DNA of 64,000 bases, from assembly GCA_018296165.2 (NCBI GenBank), contig JACKQL020000042.1, positions 372,001-436,000 on the forward strand, given 5' to 3'. Both the position numbers and the translations under genes were made by a program. Shown here one piece after another: positions 44,084 through 56,653 of the stretch. Every line of letters begins with the position of its first letter. Positions within the stretch are counted from its first letter, which is position 1. The notes under the pieces were generated by a model. The model was not told where the DNA came from and did not search any database. It saw only the letters and a program-made list of their open reading frames with translations. This DNA is from Termitomyces sp. T153 (Eukaryota > Basidiomycota > Agaricomycetes > Agaricales > Lyophyllaceae).

Positions 44084-47000
44084 TGGGGGACCACTACTGG
44101 AGAGTGATCTACCCCACCGACAACAGGAGAGATGGGAGCACATGCATCTGTTCAATCCTTCTGATTAATACTAACATATCGACAGACGCCTACTCCCAAC
44201 TGACCGTACACTCCACAGATATTACAGCTGTCAAGTTCGCAGGTGAATTTGGACACCTATCAATCTTCAACGTGTACAACAATTGCACACACAATGAGGT
44301 ACTAGTATTGCTCTCCTCCTATCTCTCCTCTTTCCTAGACATTGCCCACCCCACGATGGATGACCACATAATGTGGCTTGGCAACTTCAACCGCCATCAT
44401 CCACTGTGGGAACTGGCAGAGAATTGACACCTGCTTAGCACCAGAGACTTTGTCCAACCCCTGCTCGACCTCCTGTCCAAATATGACATGGATCTGGCGC
44501 TCCCCCTGGGGATCCCCACATTGCAAACCTCGGCTGATCGATGGACTAGACCAGACAATGTCTGGAGGACCTTCTCAGAGGTAGATCCCATCATCTCTTG
44601 TAACGTTGATGCTTTGCTGTGCCCCTTCCTAGCAGATCACATGCTGATCATCACTGAGGTCAAACTGCCCATCCCATGAACGTCCTTGCCACCAAGCAAA
44701 GACTTCTGCTCAGTCGACTGGGACGACTTCAACCAAGCTCTGACGGAGCACCTGGAAGCCCGCTTGCCCGCTCTCCCCATCCTGATGACTGAGGAGTTCA
44801 ACCGCAAGGTCAACACTCTCTCAACCATTATATGGGAGGTGATTGCAATCGACAGCATAGTCCCTATGAAGAAACCATGCCCTTTCTCAAAATGCTGGTG
44901 GAACGATGACCTTGAACGGCTCAAGGCCCAGAGACATCAAGCCTGCAACCAGGCCTTCAAGTATCGCAACATTCCCGACCATCCTTCCAAAGCTGAAGCG
45001 GCGCAGCTCACTTGCAAGATGGAAGCAGCGATCCACAATGCCAAGGACACCCACTGGAGGGAATGGCTGGAAAACATCAATGCACGCCAAATCTACCTGG
45101 CCAACAAGTACGTCATCAAAGAGCCAATGGACTTCTTGTGTGATAGAGTCCCTGACCTCAAGACCGAGGGCAATGGCTCCGCTGGCCTAGCAACATCCAA
45201 TGCCGACAAGGCGGATGTACTAGCTAAGTCTTTCTTTCCACCCCCCCCCTCCTCCTGCTGTTCCTCACACCGACTACCCGTGGCCCTGCCCTGACTCGCC
45301 GGCTTTCTCTAAAGATAGGATCCAGGCAGCAATTAGGGGCCTCCCCCCCTTTAAGGCCCCCAGACCAGACGGCATGCCCAACGTTGTCTTTAAGAGGTGC
45401 GCCGACACCCTGATTGACCATTTTCAGGTCATCTTTCAGGCGGTCTTCGACCTTGATGTATACCACTCCAGCTAGCTGGAGTCAACAACGCTGGTCCTCC
45501 GTAAACCCGGTAAACCCGCCTACAATGTCGCCAAAGCATACAGGCCAATTGGGCTGCTCAACACTATGGGAAAACTCCTGTCGTCCCTAGTTGCTGGAGA
45601 CCTCTCCCACATTGCTGAGAAATACGGCATGCTGCCCTTGGGCCAATTCAGGGGACGACCTGGCCGCAATACCACTGATGCCATGCATCTGGTGGTCTCA
45701 AGGATCAAGGACGCGTGGCAATCAGGTAAAGTGGCCACTGCTCTTTTTCTGGATGTGCAGGGAGCCTTCCCAAACATGGTCAAAGATCAACTGATCCACA
45801 ACATGAAGGAGTGCGGAGTGCCTTCAGCGTTTGTTTGTCTTACTGACCGCATGCTGTCCAGCCGCTGCACCCGGCTCAAGTTTGATGACTTTATCTTGGA
45901 CTGGATGCCAGTCCTCAATGGCACCACCCAAGGGTGCCCTCTTTCCATGCTATATTATGCCTTCTACAATGGCCCGCTGATCTGAGTAGCGGAGCACAAC
46001 TCGAAGTCAGAACTTTCCTCTGGCTTCGTGGACGATGTTATGTATTTAGCAATAGGCAGCTCTCTAACGGAGACACACGCCATCGCTCAACATATGATGG
46101 AACACGCTGATGGCGCGTTCGAATGGTCTCTGTCTCACAACTCTGTTTTCAAACTAACCAAACTAGCTCTGATGGACTTCCCCCGCTCCCACCTCAATGC
46201 GAAACCACCTGGCCTTGTCCTCCACCAGCCAAACGCCGACGGCACACTCACCCCCCAGGAGGTTCCCACAGTGTCATCCTACAAATACCTCGCAGTAGTT
46301 TTCAACCCTAAACTTTGCTGGTCTGCACACACACAGAAAATCGCGGCGAACGCAGCCTGGTGGACCCACCAGGTCTCTTGGCTCTCACGGATATCTGGGG
46401 GGATGCCCTCCTCCCGCATCTGCCAGTTGTACAATACAGTAGCGGCCCCCGCCATCACCTATGCCGCCGATGTGTGGTTCACCAGGGTCAGCAAAATGGC
46501 TGATGGACATTGGTGCACAGGGTCCATAGTGATCACCAAGAAGCTTGCATCGGCACAGAGGCTAGTGGCTAAGACAATCACCGGGGCACTGAGCACGACG
46601 GCGGGCGACGTACTGGAAGTCCACGCTAACCTGTTCCCAGCTGATCTCCTACTACGCAAGGTCCTCACTCGGGCAGCAGTGCATCTGTCTTCTCTCCCTC
46701 CCACTCACCCCCTTTACAGGACGGTCTGCACGGCAGCGAAGCGCTTTGTGAGGCAGCACAGGTCCCCCCTCCACAACCTCTTCAACTTTACAGGCATCAG
46801 CCCCACCAATATAGAAACCATCCAGACCACCCGGCGACATCCGAGCTACCGCCCCTCCTTCTCCACCCACATCAGCAAGAACAAAGATAAAGCCCTCGAA
46901 AACATTGGGCTCACCCACGACGGGGCAACCACCGCGATATACTGTGACGGCTCGGGTTTCGAGGGTGGCATTTGGGCATCTGCGGTCATGTATGTAGATG

Positions 47001-47827
47001 GCGAGGAGGTATCTTCCCTGAAGTACCACCTTGGTTTGGCTTCCAAACACACAGTCTATGAAGGGGAGGCAGTGGGCATCACCCTCGGGCTCCACATGCT
47101 GTCCTTGGTCAATTGCCAGCTCCGGGGTACAACGATTATCGGCAGCGATAGTCAGGCAACCATCAGGGCCCTGAACAACCAGAGGCCCCACCCAGCACAC
47201 CACCTGCTCGACCGCATCCACGACGCAGCGGAGAACCTCCATCGCAAACAGGATCGACTCACAAACACTGCAGGTTGACGCACCGCACGCAACGGGGGTG
47301 ACAGCAGGCACAAACGCTGATCCCGAGGTGTGATTAGGCTCCAGGTCCACTGGGCCCCAGGTCACGCCGGCTTCGCCCCCAACAAGAGAGCCGACGAACT
47401 CGCCAAGGAAGCAGCCACGGGCTCGTCCAGTCCGACACACGACCTACCCAGCTACATCTGGAGGACGCCCCTTCCGAGTAGCATTCCGGCCGTACGCCAA
47501 GCTGACCTGGTAGCGACTCAGGTACTATGGAAACAGCAATGGAAGAAATCACCCCGACACTGCCCCATCAGGAAACTCGACCGCACCCTGCCATCCAAGA
47601 ACTACCTCAAGTGCATTGAGGCCCTAGATTGCAAGCAATCCGCCATAGTCACCCAACTGCGCACAGGCCATCTCCCACTCAACCAGCACCTCTTCCGGAT
47701 ACGACGAGCTGAGTCCCCTACCTGCCCGCATTGCCTGGGGCTCATGGTAGAGACGGTACAGCACTACCTTCTTGAATGTCCACAGTATCGATATGAACGC
47801 CACGTCCACTTTCTACGCCCCTTATGA
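44084..47827 (+). pseudogene. LINE ORF2: endonuclease, reverse transcriptase, RNase H
   Basis: Polyprotein for target-primed reverse transcription. The APE-like endonuclease (44100-44690) has GNFNRHHPLWE, where active elements have GDFNRHHPLW, so a metal-binding Asp is replaced by Asn. Reverse transcriptase (45300-46100): PPFKAPRPDGMPN, KAYRPIGLLNT, GQFRGRPGRNTTDAM, LFLDVQGAFPNM, GTTQGCPLS and the catalytic FVDDVMYLA at about 46022-46050. RNase H (46930-47400): YCDGSGFEGG, YEGEAVG, GSDSQATIRAL and HWAPGHAGFAPNKRADELAKE, all acidic residues kept. A C-terminal CPHCLGLMVETVQHYLLEC motif lies at about 47720. In-frame stops near 44425, 44678, 45294, 45473, 45984 and 47277 show that it is inactive. 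Confidence 0.88.
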
Positions 47828-48400
47828 CGCAAAGCTGAGTCTCTCTCCCACATACTGTCATCTCCGGCTGCACTGAAGCACCTCCTCAGATTTGTCGAGG
47901 CAACAAAGCGTTTTGTGCCCCCACCCGCTGAAGCCTCCGGGACAGAACGTTCCCCTCCCGCCGCCCACAACACCGACACATTCCCGGCCAACGAACCCAC
48001 TTAACAAACGCCAAGACACACAATACACTCTACAACTTTATATTTTCCTTACCTACTACTAATAACGGCACTGGGCGACCGCCGCCTCGCTATACTAACC
48101 CCTCCTATAGCCTGGTCTGGATCGCAGCCCAGATGCTCGTCCCAGACCCCGCTCGCATTGCGAGCTCTCGTAGCGACTCACGAACGTACCACAGACAGCG
48201 GCCATCTTAAGTTCTCAGGGATTAACAGGGGGGTGCGGCCTAAACGATGCTGGAACGCATCGGCCCGCTCATTCTCCGCGTATGCGGGGGGGCGTGGAAT
48301 CCCGTAGCCCTCGTAGTATTTCACCTGTCGGTAGTTAGGTGCAAAATGGGTGCCATGCGCCCTGTGCACGGTAATTGGATATATAAAAAAAAAAAAAAAA
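47828..48400 (+). other. LINE 3' UTR and poly(A)
   Basis: Non-coding sequence after ORF2, ending in ATATAA followed by a pure A run to 48400. The 12-bp target duplication follows directly. Confidence 0.85.
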
Positions 48401-48608
48401 GATTATGTAAAGCACAGGCAAACTGGTAATGCAACAAGGATTTTTAGTGCTTGGGCTGGCAAGGGCCTATCATTGGAATCAGTGTTGGTTATTGCTTTGG
48501 CGAGCAGAAGCAGCAGTTCAATACTGGTGTAATTCTGCAGGAATTGATAGAAGCTACAGTAAGCAAGAAACAATATACTTTGATAATTACAATCATGACA
48601 TTCTCAAG

Positions 48609-49560
48609 CTAGTATACATCAAGTTTGAATGGATCATATGGTCGATTGACAAGTAGTTCAGGAACAGTTCTATCTTTCCCACACAATCTTGTAGATGTTT
48701 TGTATTCTCTACCTTTGAGATAATAAACAGAGAACCCAAAATCAATAAAATAATATTGCACTGGACAGACAGACCACTGTTCAAAAGACTTAAATTGGGT
48801 GGTAGCACCATCATGAAACCAGGGTTTCCCCTGATGAAAGCCATGAGGAACAACCTTTGATGGATCCATCATAAGGTTCATATAACACGCATCCCTACAT
48901 ACTCTAGTCAACGTGCCGGGCAATGGAGAAAATGATACACTTACCTAAGTGCAATTCAATTCTCATGCATGAAATTGGGGCCCTAAGAATGATATAAGTA
49001 CTATTATCATGCTATATGAGCTGTTGCTTACCTGTAAAAATTGTTTTACCACCTCGATGACCTCGCCAAATCGAACATGAGGTATTCAGGCAAAGTGGAG
49101 CAACTGTGGCATCACAATTAAAGCTTCTGAATGAGAGTTTGGAAGAGGCATGACAAAGAATGAGAACAGTGTGGTTTCGAGGATCCTTCGCAAACTGCGG
49201 TGATAATAGGTATTGTGTAACACGAAGTTCTTTGCTCCTGGTCTCGAAGCGTTTAAGTGCAACCTTGACGCCATTGCTTGTTTGAACAGTATCAAGAACA
49301 TGAACATGAGGTCCCTAAGCACAGATCAATAGTTTCACTTTTTTTATACAATGGAAAATCAAAGCGTACGGATGCTACAATAGATTCTTCAAACATCCTG
49401 AGAGATTCAATAGGTCCTTTGTGGTTTTTCCAAGATGGTACCCATTCGGCACGATACCTGGATCGTAGCTGATAACCACGTGCATGCAAGGATATAAGGC
49501 TGGTGTTCAACCCAGAACATCTCGGAATGCAAGCAACGACCAAAAGAGATGTCAAGATCG
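48609..49560 (-). pseudogene. Agaricomycete-type protein kinase-like gene, decayed
   Basis: Minus-strand segments follow the order of a kinase-like family common in mushrooms. The start reads LHARGYQLRSRYRAEWVPSW (about 49430-49490). Next, after a probable intron ending CTTAG near 49315, HVHVLDTVQTSNGVKVALKR with its VALK lysine (about 49255-49315). Then FVMPLPNSHSEALIVMPQLL, GEVIEVVKQFLQ with a GTAAGC donor, and finally PVQYYFIDFGFSVYYL with the DFG motif and TVPELLVNRPYDPFKLDVY (about 48610-48790). A +1 shift between the LSPQFAKDPRNHT and FVMPLPNS segments and a TGA after LLHFA break it. The region with the HRD-type catalytic loop is not clearly seen. The remainder of the C-lobe is missing because the region ends near the LINE insertion. 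Confidence 0.7.
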
Positions 49561-49829
49561 ATTAACTGAAGATAGACCAAAGCTGTTTGAAGTGCATTGA
49601 AATCGTCATTCCATTTGTCTGCTAGAGTGCTGCACCATAACTCCTGCCTGGAAATCAAATATTTCTTCAAATTGATGCCCTCGAAAACACTCCGAGATTC
49701 TAAAGGAGACATGAGAGATACGGATGAGGGTAACGCAAAAATAGATGCAACTATCTTTATTTGGTGAATTCTGCAAGGACTGATTTGAAACTCCGACGCC
49801 TCGAAAAGTGGCCTTTCAGGGCAATTGGA

Positions 49830-50060
49830 CACAAGATACAAATTCTATCTTGCGACATTATCCTTATGCAACCACAACCTCACCAAACCTCCTCGGATTG
49901 GTGCATTAGCTACGTTCCATATCAATGGCTGTCCTTTGATAGTTGCTTTTCCAGAATTACCACCTACTCAAACATGTGTCATATATAGGGTATCCTGTCC
50001 TGGGATCACCGATCACATTGGACATTGGCATAGATGGTAAAACCAATAATAGACGAAAAA
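49830..50060 (+). pseudogene. Fragment 1 of the membrane-protein array
   Basis: Contains AIGHKIQILSCD-like DNA whose other frame reads GNWTQDTNSIL, matching the GNWTQDT segment of the intact copy at 51769, and further on PITLDIGIDGKT matching PIDLDISVDGEP. Only part of the ectodomain is left. Confidence 0.6.
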
Positions 50061-50369
50061 GCTAGATCTTTTGACTTGTGGTAGCATATTGCCAAAAGCC
50101 GTTTGGCATGCCGTCCCATGGAGCGGCCTATCAAATCATCTATCTACCATAGAATTCACAGTTCCCTGCAAACCGCAACAGCGCAACTTGATGCTCAGAA
50201 ACTCTGGAAAACAGAGTACATCAGATAACAGTGTCGTCTCTGTATGGGGATGAAGGTTTATACTTACTCTAACTGATAACTAAGTCCTAGAGACTGTAAC
50301 ACTGATCTGGATCCTGACACGATGATAAAGGAGCTTAAGCACTTCAAGACCTTTCAAATCACCTCAATA

Positions 50370-51471
50370 GAAACCATAGACTCACCCCATTGGATATATT
50401 TGCGACGCAGGATCCCAGGAAGCTAGGAATTTCAAAAATCTCCGGCGCAGGATTCCTTGGTGGATTTGCCTCTGAAATCTTTGGAGAATAGATCGGATTA
50501 TCTCTTAACATGTACCATACCATCATATATGTTTCCTTACAGGGGGCGGATACGGGAACCTCCGTCACACTGTCCGGATCGCTTGACAAATATAAAGCTG
50601 CCGGTGCCACTGTCACAATTGACAACAAAACACAATCTCAGGCTGGATTCCTTTTCATAGATGAAACGGATGAAATTTCACATCCTTTCTATCAGTCCTC
50701 GACCCTAATGCAGCACATATCCTGAAACTCAACTGCACTGAATTATTTCGGTTGATGTCTTGATTATTGGCTATGCCACTGTCACAGCTGGAAAAACTTC
50801 ATTGGTAGGAAGTCCCTTAATTGTTGGCGAAAGTGAGCCTTCAGTGATCTTCGAGGGCAATTGGACACAAATTATGAATCCTGTCCTTTTCGACTTTGAC
50901 GATAGCTACAGTCAACGTTATGCATATGCAAACACGAACTTCGTCAAATGGTGCATCAGCTACGCTCAAATTCAACGGTTTGTCTTCTAGTTCAAAGTAA
51001 ATTTTCTGGCATCACCGCTTACTTCAACATGTGTCATAGGAACATCAATATCTGTATTTGGAGCCCTATTCTGGCTCCCCTGTAGATTTGGGCATTAGGA
51101 TAGATGGAGAACCCACAGTTCTACTTCCCGACCAATCCGCATCCATCAACTTTACAAATTTTCCAAGGTTGACAAGAGATGGCCTTGCTCCAACTAATCA
51201 ACTAATTATACACTTAAGATCACACTCATCAATCCTGAAAACTCAAAAAAAATTTACAAGTGTTTCAACATGTCAATCAATCTGTCTGGTTTACATGGTC
51301 ACATTCTTGGGCCTCTTTGACTCTGATCACAATCTAGGACCTCTTCGCTTAACATTCTGTGTCAACTATCTTATCAATACAAGCTGCTTGAGCAATTCAT
51401 CCAATGCTCCTCTGGACATTACATATTCAACATATAGGATTGAATCACATTTGAAGAATAAATCAATGTAA
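50370..51471 (+). pseudogene. Fragment 2 of the membrane-protein array
   Basis: Covers most of the extracellular part: TSVTLSGSLDKYKAAGATV and TIDNKTQSQAGFLFIDETDEI (50540-50680), DYATV-like GYATVTAGKTSLVGSPLIVG and SVIFEGNWTQ (50765-50880), SPVDLGIRIDGEP (51075-51115) and DGLAPTNQL (51178-51205). Frameshifts and stops separate the pieces, and no membrane segment or tail follows; the 3' part is replaced by unrelated sequence. Confidence 0.7.
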
Positions 51472-51768
51472 AATAAATGAATATACCTCAGCCAGTTTTG
51501 ATCGTGTGAAAATTCTGTCTTGGGAATTTCCTCCCTTACAACCCCCTAAAACGCCATCAAGAAGCAAATACCGACCTGCTCTTAGATGTCATATGGACCA
51601 CAACTTGTTGTACTTAAATTGTGATGATATTTTCATCTCAGAGTCATGCCCCTGTATTGTTGGTGAAATATCTTGATGTGACAGGATAGATTTATGGATA
51701 CAACCATCATTATAAAAGATCATCTGTACTTCAGTATACTTACCCAGACATTCTTTCATAATACGTCA

Positions 51769-53653
51769 ATGGCGACTATGCTATACGATGATGACTCGTC
51801 CCACCTGACATATTTCCCGAATCAGGAGCAGACATTTGTCTCCGGCACGGAGTTCCTTGGTGGATCCGCTACTTCTTTAACTGTGGGTCAAGATGCACCC
51901 ACATTGTCTGTTAATTTTTCAGGTTCGTGCCATGTACATAAAGTCCGTCATATCCATACACTCACAAGGATACAGGAACTTACGTTACACTATTTGGACT
52001 TTTTTTCCCATCGGAGTCTGTCATTGTCACGATTGATGGCAAAGGACAATCTCTAGCTGGATTGCGGTTTATGAAGACCAATGATATTGTATATCCCTTC
52101 TATCAGTCCCCAACTCTGCCTGATACAACACATATTCTGACAATTGCAATCAATGCTACTAGTAGTACTCAAAACCCAGGCCTGGTCAACACAATTGTCG
52201 ACTATGTCACTGTTACAGCCGGAGAGAGCACTTCATTGGTGGGAGAGCGGTTAATTGTTGACGAAAGTGATCCCTCAGTGATATTTGAGGGCAATTGGAC
52301 ACAAGATACAGATCCTGCCTTGTCTGGCTCCAATGGCAGTCTACGTTATGCTTATGCAAACACGACTCACCAAACTTCCTCAAATGGTGCATCAGCTACC
52401 ATTCCTTTCAATGGTCTGTATTCTGATGGAAAGTCAACTTGCCAGCATTACCGCTTACTTCAGTATGTGTTATAGGAACGACGGTATCTGTGTTCGGTGT
52501 CTGTCATGGCTCGCCTATAGATTTGGATATCAGCGTAGATGGAGAACCTCGACCTTCCGAACTACTCACATTCATTAACTCCACAAACTTTCAATGGTTT
52601 TCAATGGATGGCCTAGCTCCAACTAATCATACGCTTAAACTGACACTTCTCAATGCGGGTGACAACAATGCTACCTTCAACTTGGACTACATAATCTATA
52701 CTCCATCCTTCACTTCACTCGCTGAGAAGGAAGGATTGAGTACCCAGCAACATTTCACTCATAGCTCTCAATCTCAAGAAACAAATACAGCTAATTTGCC
52801 ACAGAACAGCACTATTCTGTCACCCAGCCATCCTGGAATTTCTCATGGAACACTTTTGGGAGTTGTTGTTGGGCCCATCTTTTTTGGAGTTATAATCATC
52901 CTTATAATCTTGATCTTGCGTAGGAAGAAACTACTCTTTTGGTCCTCCAAAGAAAAGCCCCACACAGGTATGATAGTTACAACTCTGCTATCTAATTCAG
53001 TATAGTGCTAATTGATATCAAGTCATTCCTTTCAGCCCTCCTCATCCTCAAACTCAAGGCCTTTCCCAAATACGAGTGTACCATAAATCCAGTACAGTCA
53101 ATGGACAAAATGTCCAGGAGACCCCCGTCTCTGAGCACGACCTCCCATCAGTTGATATGATCACTACTTCCCAGGAGTTGACTGCTACACGCAGACTTGC
53201 ACACTGGTGGATACGCCTTTGGCAGCGCACAGAGCCTGGAACGGGTATGCTTCATTATCTGATGTACTAACCATTATTCTGAACCTGTGTCTAGTTGAAG
53301 CCTTTCCAACTAATTATAACCCATCAATTGCTCGTCAATCGATGGTTCAACGCAAGCCCACTCTACCTGTTTGGGCCTCACATGGCGCACAACGGCGAAC
53401 TTCCCATCAGAGTAACCCTAACAGTGAAAATGAGACCATCGTGCCAGTAGTAGACCCACAACGGCTTCAAGAGCTGGAGGAACTGGTACTTTCCCTCCAA
53501 CAGGAAATCGAACAATCACGTCAAGCATACGGAACACAGAATGGAGTACTTATGAGAGAAATGGTTGGAAATGGCAGCAACACAACAATCGAGCATGCCC
53601 AACAAGGGAACGAGGACCGTGGTAGCATGACAATATCAGCCACAGTAGTTTGA
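51769..53653 (+). CDS. Single-pass membrane protein, apparently intact copy of a four-member array
   Basis: Basidiomycete-type protein of unknown function. Five exons: from ATG 51769 (MATMLYDDDSSHL) to about 51924; 51976 to about 52420; 52471 to about 52967; about 53037-53244; about 53295-53653. The ectodomain is beta-rich with two related halves (SVIFEGNWTQDTDPALSG and VSVFGVCHGSPIDLDISVDG) and many N-x-S/T sites. A membrane segment follows, LLGVVVGPIFFGVIIILII, with stop-transfer RRKKLLFW (about 52855-52940). The cytosolic tail has a short coiled coil RLQELEELVLSLQQEIEQSR and ends SATVV, which could be a PDZ-like end. No signal peptide is seen, so an upstream exon may be missing. Splice sites are canonical. 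The frames stay open across all exons, unlike the other three copies. Confidence 0.72.
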
Positions 53654-54895
53654 CACCGGATTCGATCCCCTCGAGCCAGCTGATGGATAAAGGATTGAAA
53701 GAACGTAGTGATTCTAGAAGTTTGATGTAGAGTATTGATAAGTTATCAGAATAGATGTTGCTACAGTTGACTTACAGCAAGGAGCAGCCCAGAAAGTAGG
53801 GGACTATGCTATGTGACATCGGAATCGGCTGCGGGAAATTCTCATTCACTACTTGTCCTTCTCATTTGGAAGTATTCGATAACTTGACTGATCCACGGTG
53901 CATCCACAAAGTTCTTCTCTCTTCATACGCTCACATTGATCCGACAGCAATCCATGTGAACTGTCCATGTCCATTGTGCTATCTGGGCACGACGAAGCAG
54001 CTGTCATGCAAGCCCTGGTGTTATTGTCTTGGCAATTGGGCCGTTTGCAGTACGGATCAAAGAGGTACATGGTCGTGCCTGCCGAGAGGAGTGGGGATCT
54101 AGGTGTGGTACTGCAAGTGCAAAGTTGACGCCGATAAAAGTATTACGCAGAGGAACGACATTTAAAATTTGTCCGCTTATCGAGGGAAGGCCGTTGATCT
54201 AGATGTGACCGGTGAGCGAGAAGGAAGGAGAGAGCGGCTGTCGATAGAAGGAATTGTAGATTGCAGTGTCTTGGTCTCGTATTACATCGTGCATTATATG
54301 CGCTAATTAAAGCTGTTTTTGATGGGCTGCATGTTTAATAGGTTGAATTTGGGCCTAAAATGGAGAACTACGGCTGAAAGAACTGAGACAGATAGGATCC
54401 GGTATAATGCCACTATTTCATGCTGAGTTCTTCCTTGGGCACTTTGACGATAATCTAGTTTCATGATCGCTTATTGAAACTTGTACAGAACAACCTTTAC
54501 ATGGTACCACGGATATTCGGCAAATTCCAGTATCCAAATCCTGCTAGTCAACCAAGCACGCCAGGGTGTCGAGCTGTATAACGGATGTAACTTGAGAACC
54601 TAACTGGATATTCCCGAAGAAGATGTATCTATGTGTGTCAGGTGCAACCAGCAGGGTGCTGTCTATTTCAATGTATGTCATCCTTGCTTCCTAGTCGATA
54701 TGCTAGCGTGGATCCTGGACTATTGCGTATCGTCCCAACGACAACCGCTTCGAGTTTAAACTGGATGAGGTCCTCATTCTCAGTGTGTATAGGCACAAGC
54801 CTATACTGCCGGGCACTGTGAGAGGATTAAGTGCGGAAGAACCTTAAGTTAAATACATCCTTGTATGACGTTACTGGAGAACTTCATGTCAAAAG
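53654..54895. other. Intergenic, no gene recognised
   Basis: About 1.2 kb of ordinary composition. Short plus frames (53806-54102, 54633-54821) have no recognisable family content. Confidence 0.5.
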
Positions 54896-55400
54896 TCAGT
54901 ATGCGCACATATCCAGCCAAGCTAACAACGAATAGACTAAGGTGCGGGCGGAATGCCGCCTTGTCGGGTCCGGTCACTGAGTAGGGCTTAAAGTATACTT
55001 TGAAAGGAATGATGTGTATGCGGGCGGGAGGTAGACTGTGCAGGCAAGGGGGTTGAGTTGGTTGGTGTTCAAAAGAAGAGACGGGGTGAATTTGGAGACG
55101 TATAAGAACAGGAGTTGCAATTCCTTTTGAAAGGTAATTGGACTGATGACGTGAGGGATTCGAGGCCACTGGCAAATGTATGCAACACACAGGGGCAGAG
55201 TCAAAGAATTAGGATAGTAAAAGAGAAGGCACGGCCCGGTGCCCCTGCAAACACACCCTCTGCAAGCACATCCTCTTCTGGCTGTCATCCGTCAACATCT
55301 CATAGTGCACCGGCCAGTCCTCGCATACAGTATCCCCCGTCACCTTCCCCACCGGGCAACATACTTCGCAACGAGGGGTACGTTTGTTCGCCTGCCCTGG
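54896..55400 (-). pseudogene. Partial duplicate of the LKR/SDH gene
   Basis: Aligns in the same orientation with 12430-12900 of the LKR/SDH gene: shared blocks include AACAACGAAT, GCGGGCGGAATNCCGCCTTGT, TTGGTGTTCAAAA, GTTGCAATTCC, GATTCGAGG and TCATCCGTCAACATCTCATA, in the same order and spacing. It covers the end of the LKR N-terminal region and adjacent introns. It has many substitutions and small indels and no open frame of useful length, so it is a dead fragment. The rest of the gene is not seen around it. Confidence 0.85.
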
Positions 55401-56640
55401 GCACGAAAAGATGACTCGGAATAATAGTAGCGGCGTTAGATGAGGAGGTATGGTGTAAGTAATCTAAAGAAGCGGAGGTTGAAGAGCCTTGACAGGAGAA
55501 GTCGTGCGGTGCATATTTATACAAGTTTGTAGGGATGAGATCTATGAGGCGAGACAAGGAGCGTGGGTGTTGATTATGTAATGATCAGTGTGGTGCACCA
55601 CGACTGTGATGTTCGAGTTTTTAACTTTCTTTGCGGGCACTACTTACTTAGTGCTACTTTGGCTCATGCAGAGTGACATAATAATTGATCCTCATGACAA
55701 AAGTATACCTCAGGTTCCTACGGTCCTCACAACACTACTGAACTTCCCCAAGATACTGCTCAACCTCTTCACTGTATGAAAGTCAAAGACGGCAGCATTG
55801 CACACATCCCACTTCAACACATCCCTCCTCCCGGCTAAAACCATGATTTTGCTTTCTCTCATCGCAACTTATCCACAAAATACTAGTCACCATCACTGCC
55901 AGACTTTGTTGGCCTCGTCTCGTATTCCCCCCCATCTCCTTTCTCCTGAATAGCCTATGCACCCGGCCATGCATGTTTGCCATGCTCGCTTGAACACGCA
56001 CATCATTTCGGATATCTAGAGAAGTAACTTCAGATCAAAAACCAAATGAGGGATGCACATTCTATGTATCAATCACTGATACTCTTCCTGGTCCAAAGTG
56101 CAATCTTCCTGTCACCAGGCCCAACTGACTACAAAACTTCCCTCACGGCTCGCACTCTCACCTTCTTGTTGGTGTTACCAGTCAGGAAGTATCCTATTGT
56201 CTGGTTATCTACTGCACTGCCCCTGTATCCTTGTTGGGATCACTCGATACGGCGATCAAATCCTTTCCAAAGATGAATCATCGAAGGGTCAAACTTCTAT
56301 TTGGTTATTTCATCACTCATTGGACCTCGGAGATAAACTGGATTCCTTCACTTGCAATTCAGCTTCCCCAGCTGTTAGGGCTAGAAATGATTCACTAGTA
56401 ATTACACAATATCCCTGCTTGCATTTGATTGGTTTAGCAGAGAAATTCTCGGCCCCTTGCCACACCCCTCGGTTGTCCACTAATCCCACAAATCCTTGCA
56501 AGATGTTCAGAAACCCTCGAATACGGCGGCAGATTTCATCAGATGGTAGCATCATCTTTGTTTGTGGATGCTTATGATTAGTATAGGCTGTGACTATACA
56601 ATTTGCCATTATAAAGGATCCTGCTTCAATTTCTTTTCTT
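55401..56640. other. Intergenic between LKR/SDH fragment and membrane-protein copy 4
   Basis: No convincing gene. A minus-strand frame at 56313-56609 (98 codons, with PSDEICRRIRGFLNILQGFV) is open but unrecognised. Confidence 0.45.
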
Positions 56641-56653
56641 CAACAGAACCTCA

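Larger units (their letters stand above)
40963..48400 (+). mobile_element. Non-LTR retrotransposon (LINE, Tad1-like) with 12-bp target duplication
   Basis: Ends in a run of 16 A (48385-48400). The 12 bases AGATTATGTAAA precede it at 40951-40962 and follow it at 48400-48411, so the copy appears full length (about 7.4 kb, including a 1.16-kb nested LTR and its 5-bp duplication). It has a 5' UTR of about 180 bp, a gag-like ORF1 with zinc knuckles, and an ORF2 with endonuclease, reverse transcriptase, RNase H and a C-terminal Cys/His motif. An RNase H domain together with an APE-type endonuclease and this ORF1 fits the Tad1/I-like elements of fungi. CG is frequent, unlike the block into which it inserted. 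Confidence 0.92.

Noticed and set aside
46652..47440. 262-codon minus-strand frame.
   Set aside because: Antisense of the RNase H region of LINE ORF2, whose sense frame has the conserved motifs.
56313..56609. 98-codon minus-strand frame with PSDEICRRIRGF.
   Set aside because: Open and not obviously low complexity, but no family is recognised, no splice context or neighbour supports it, so it is not called as a gene.
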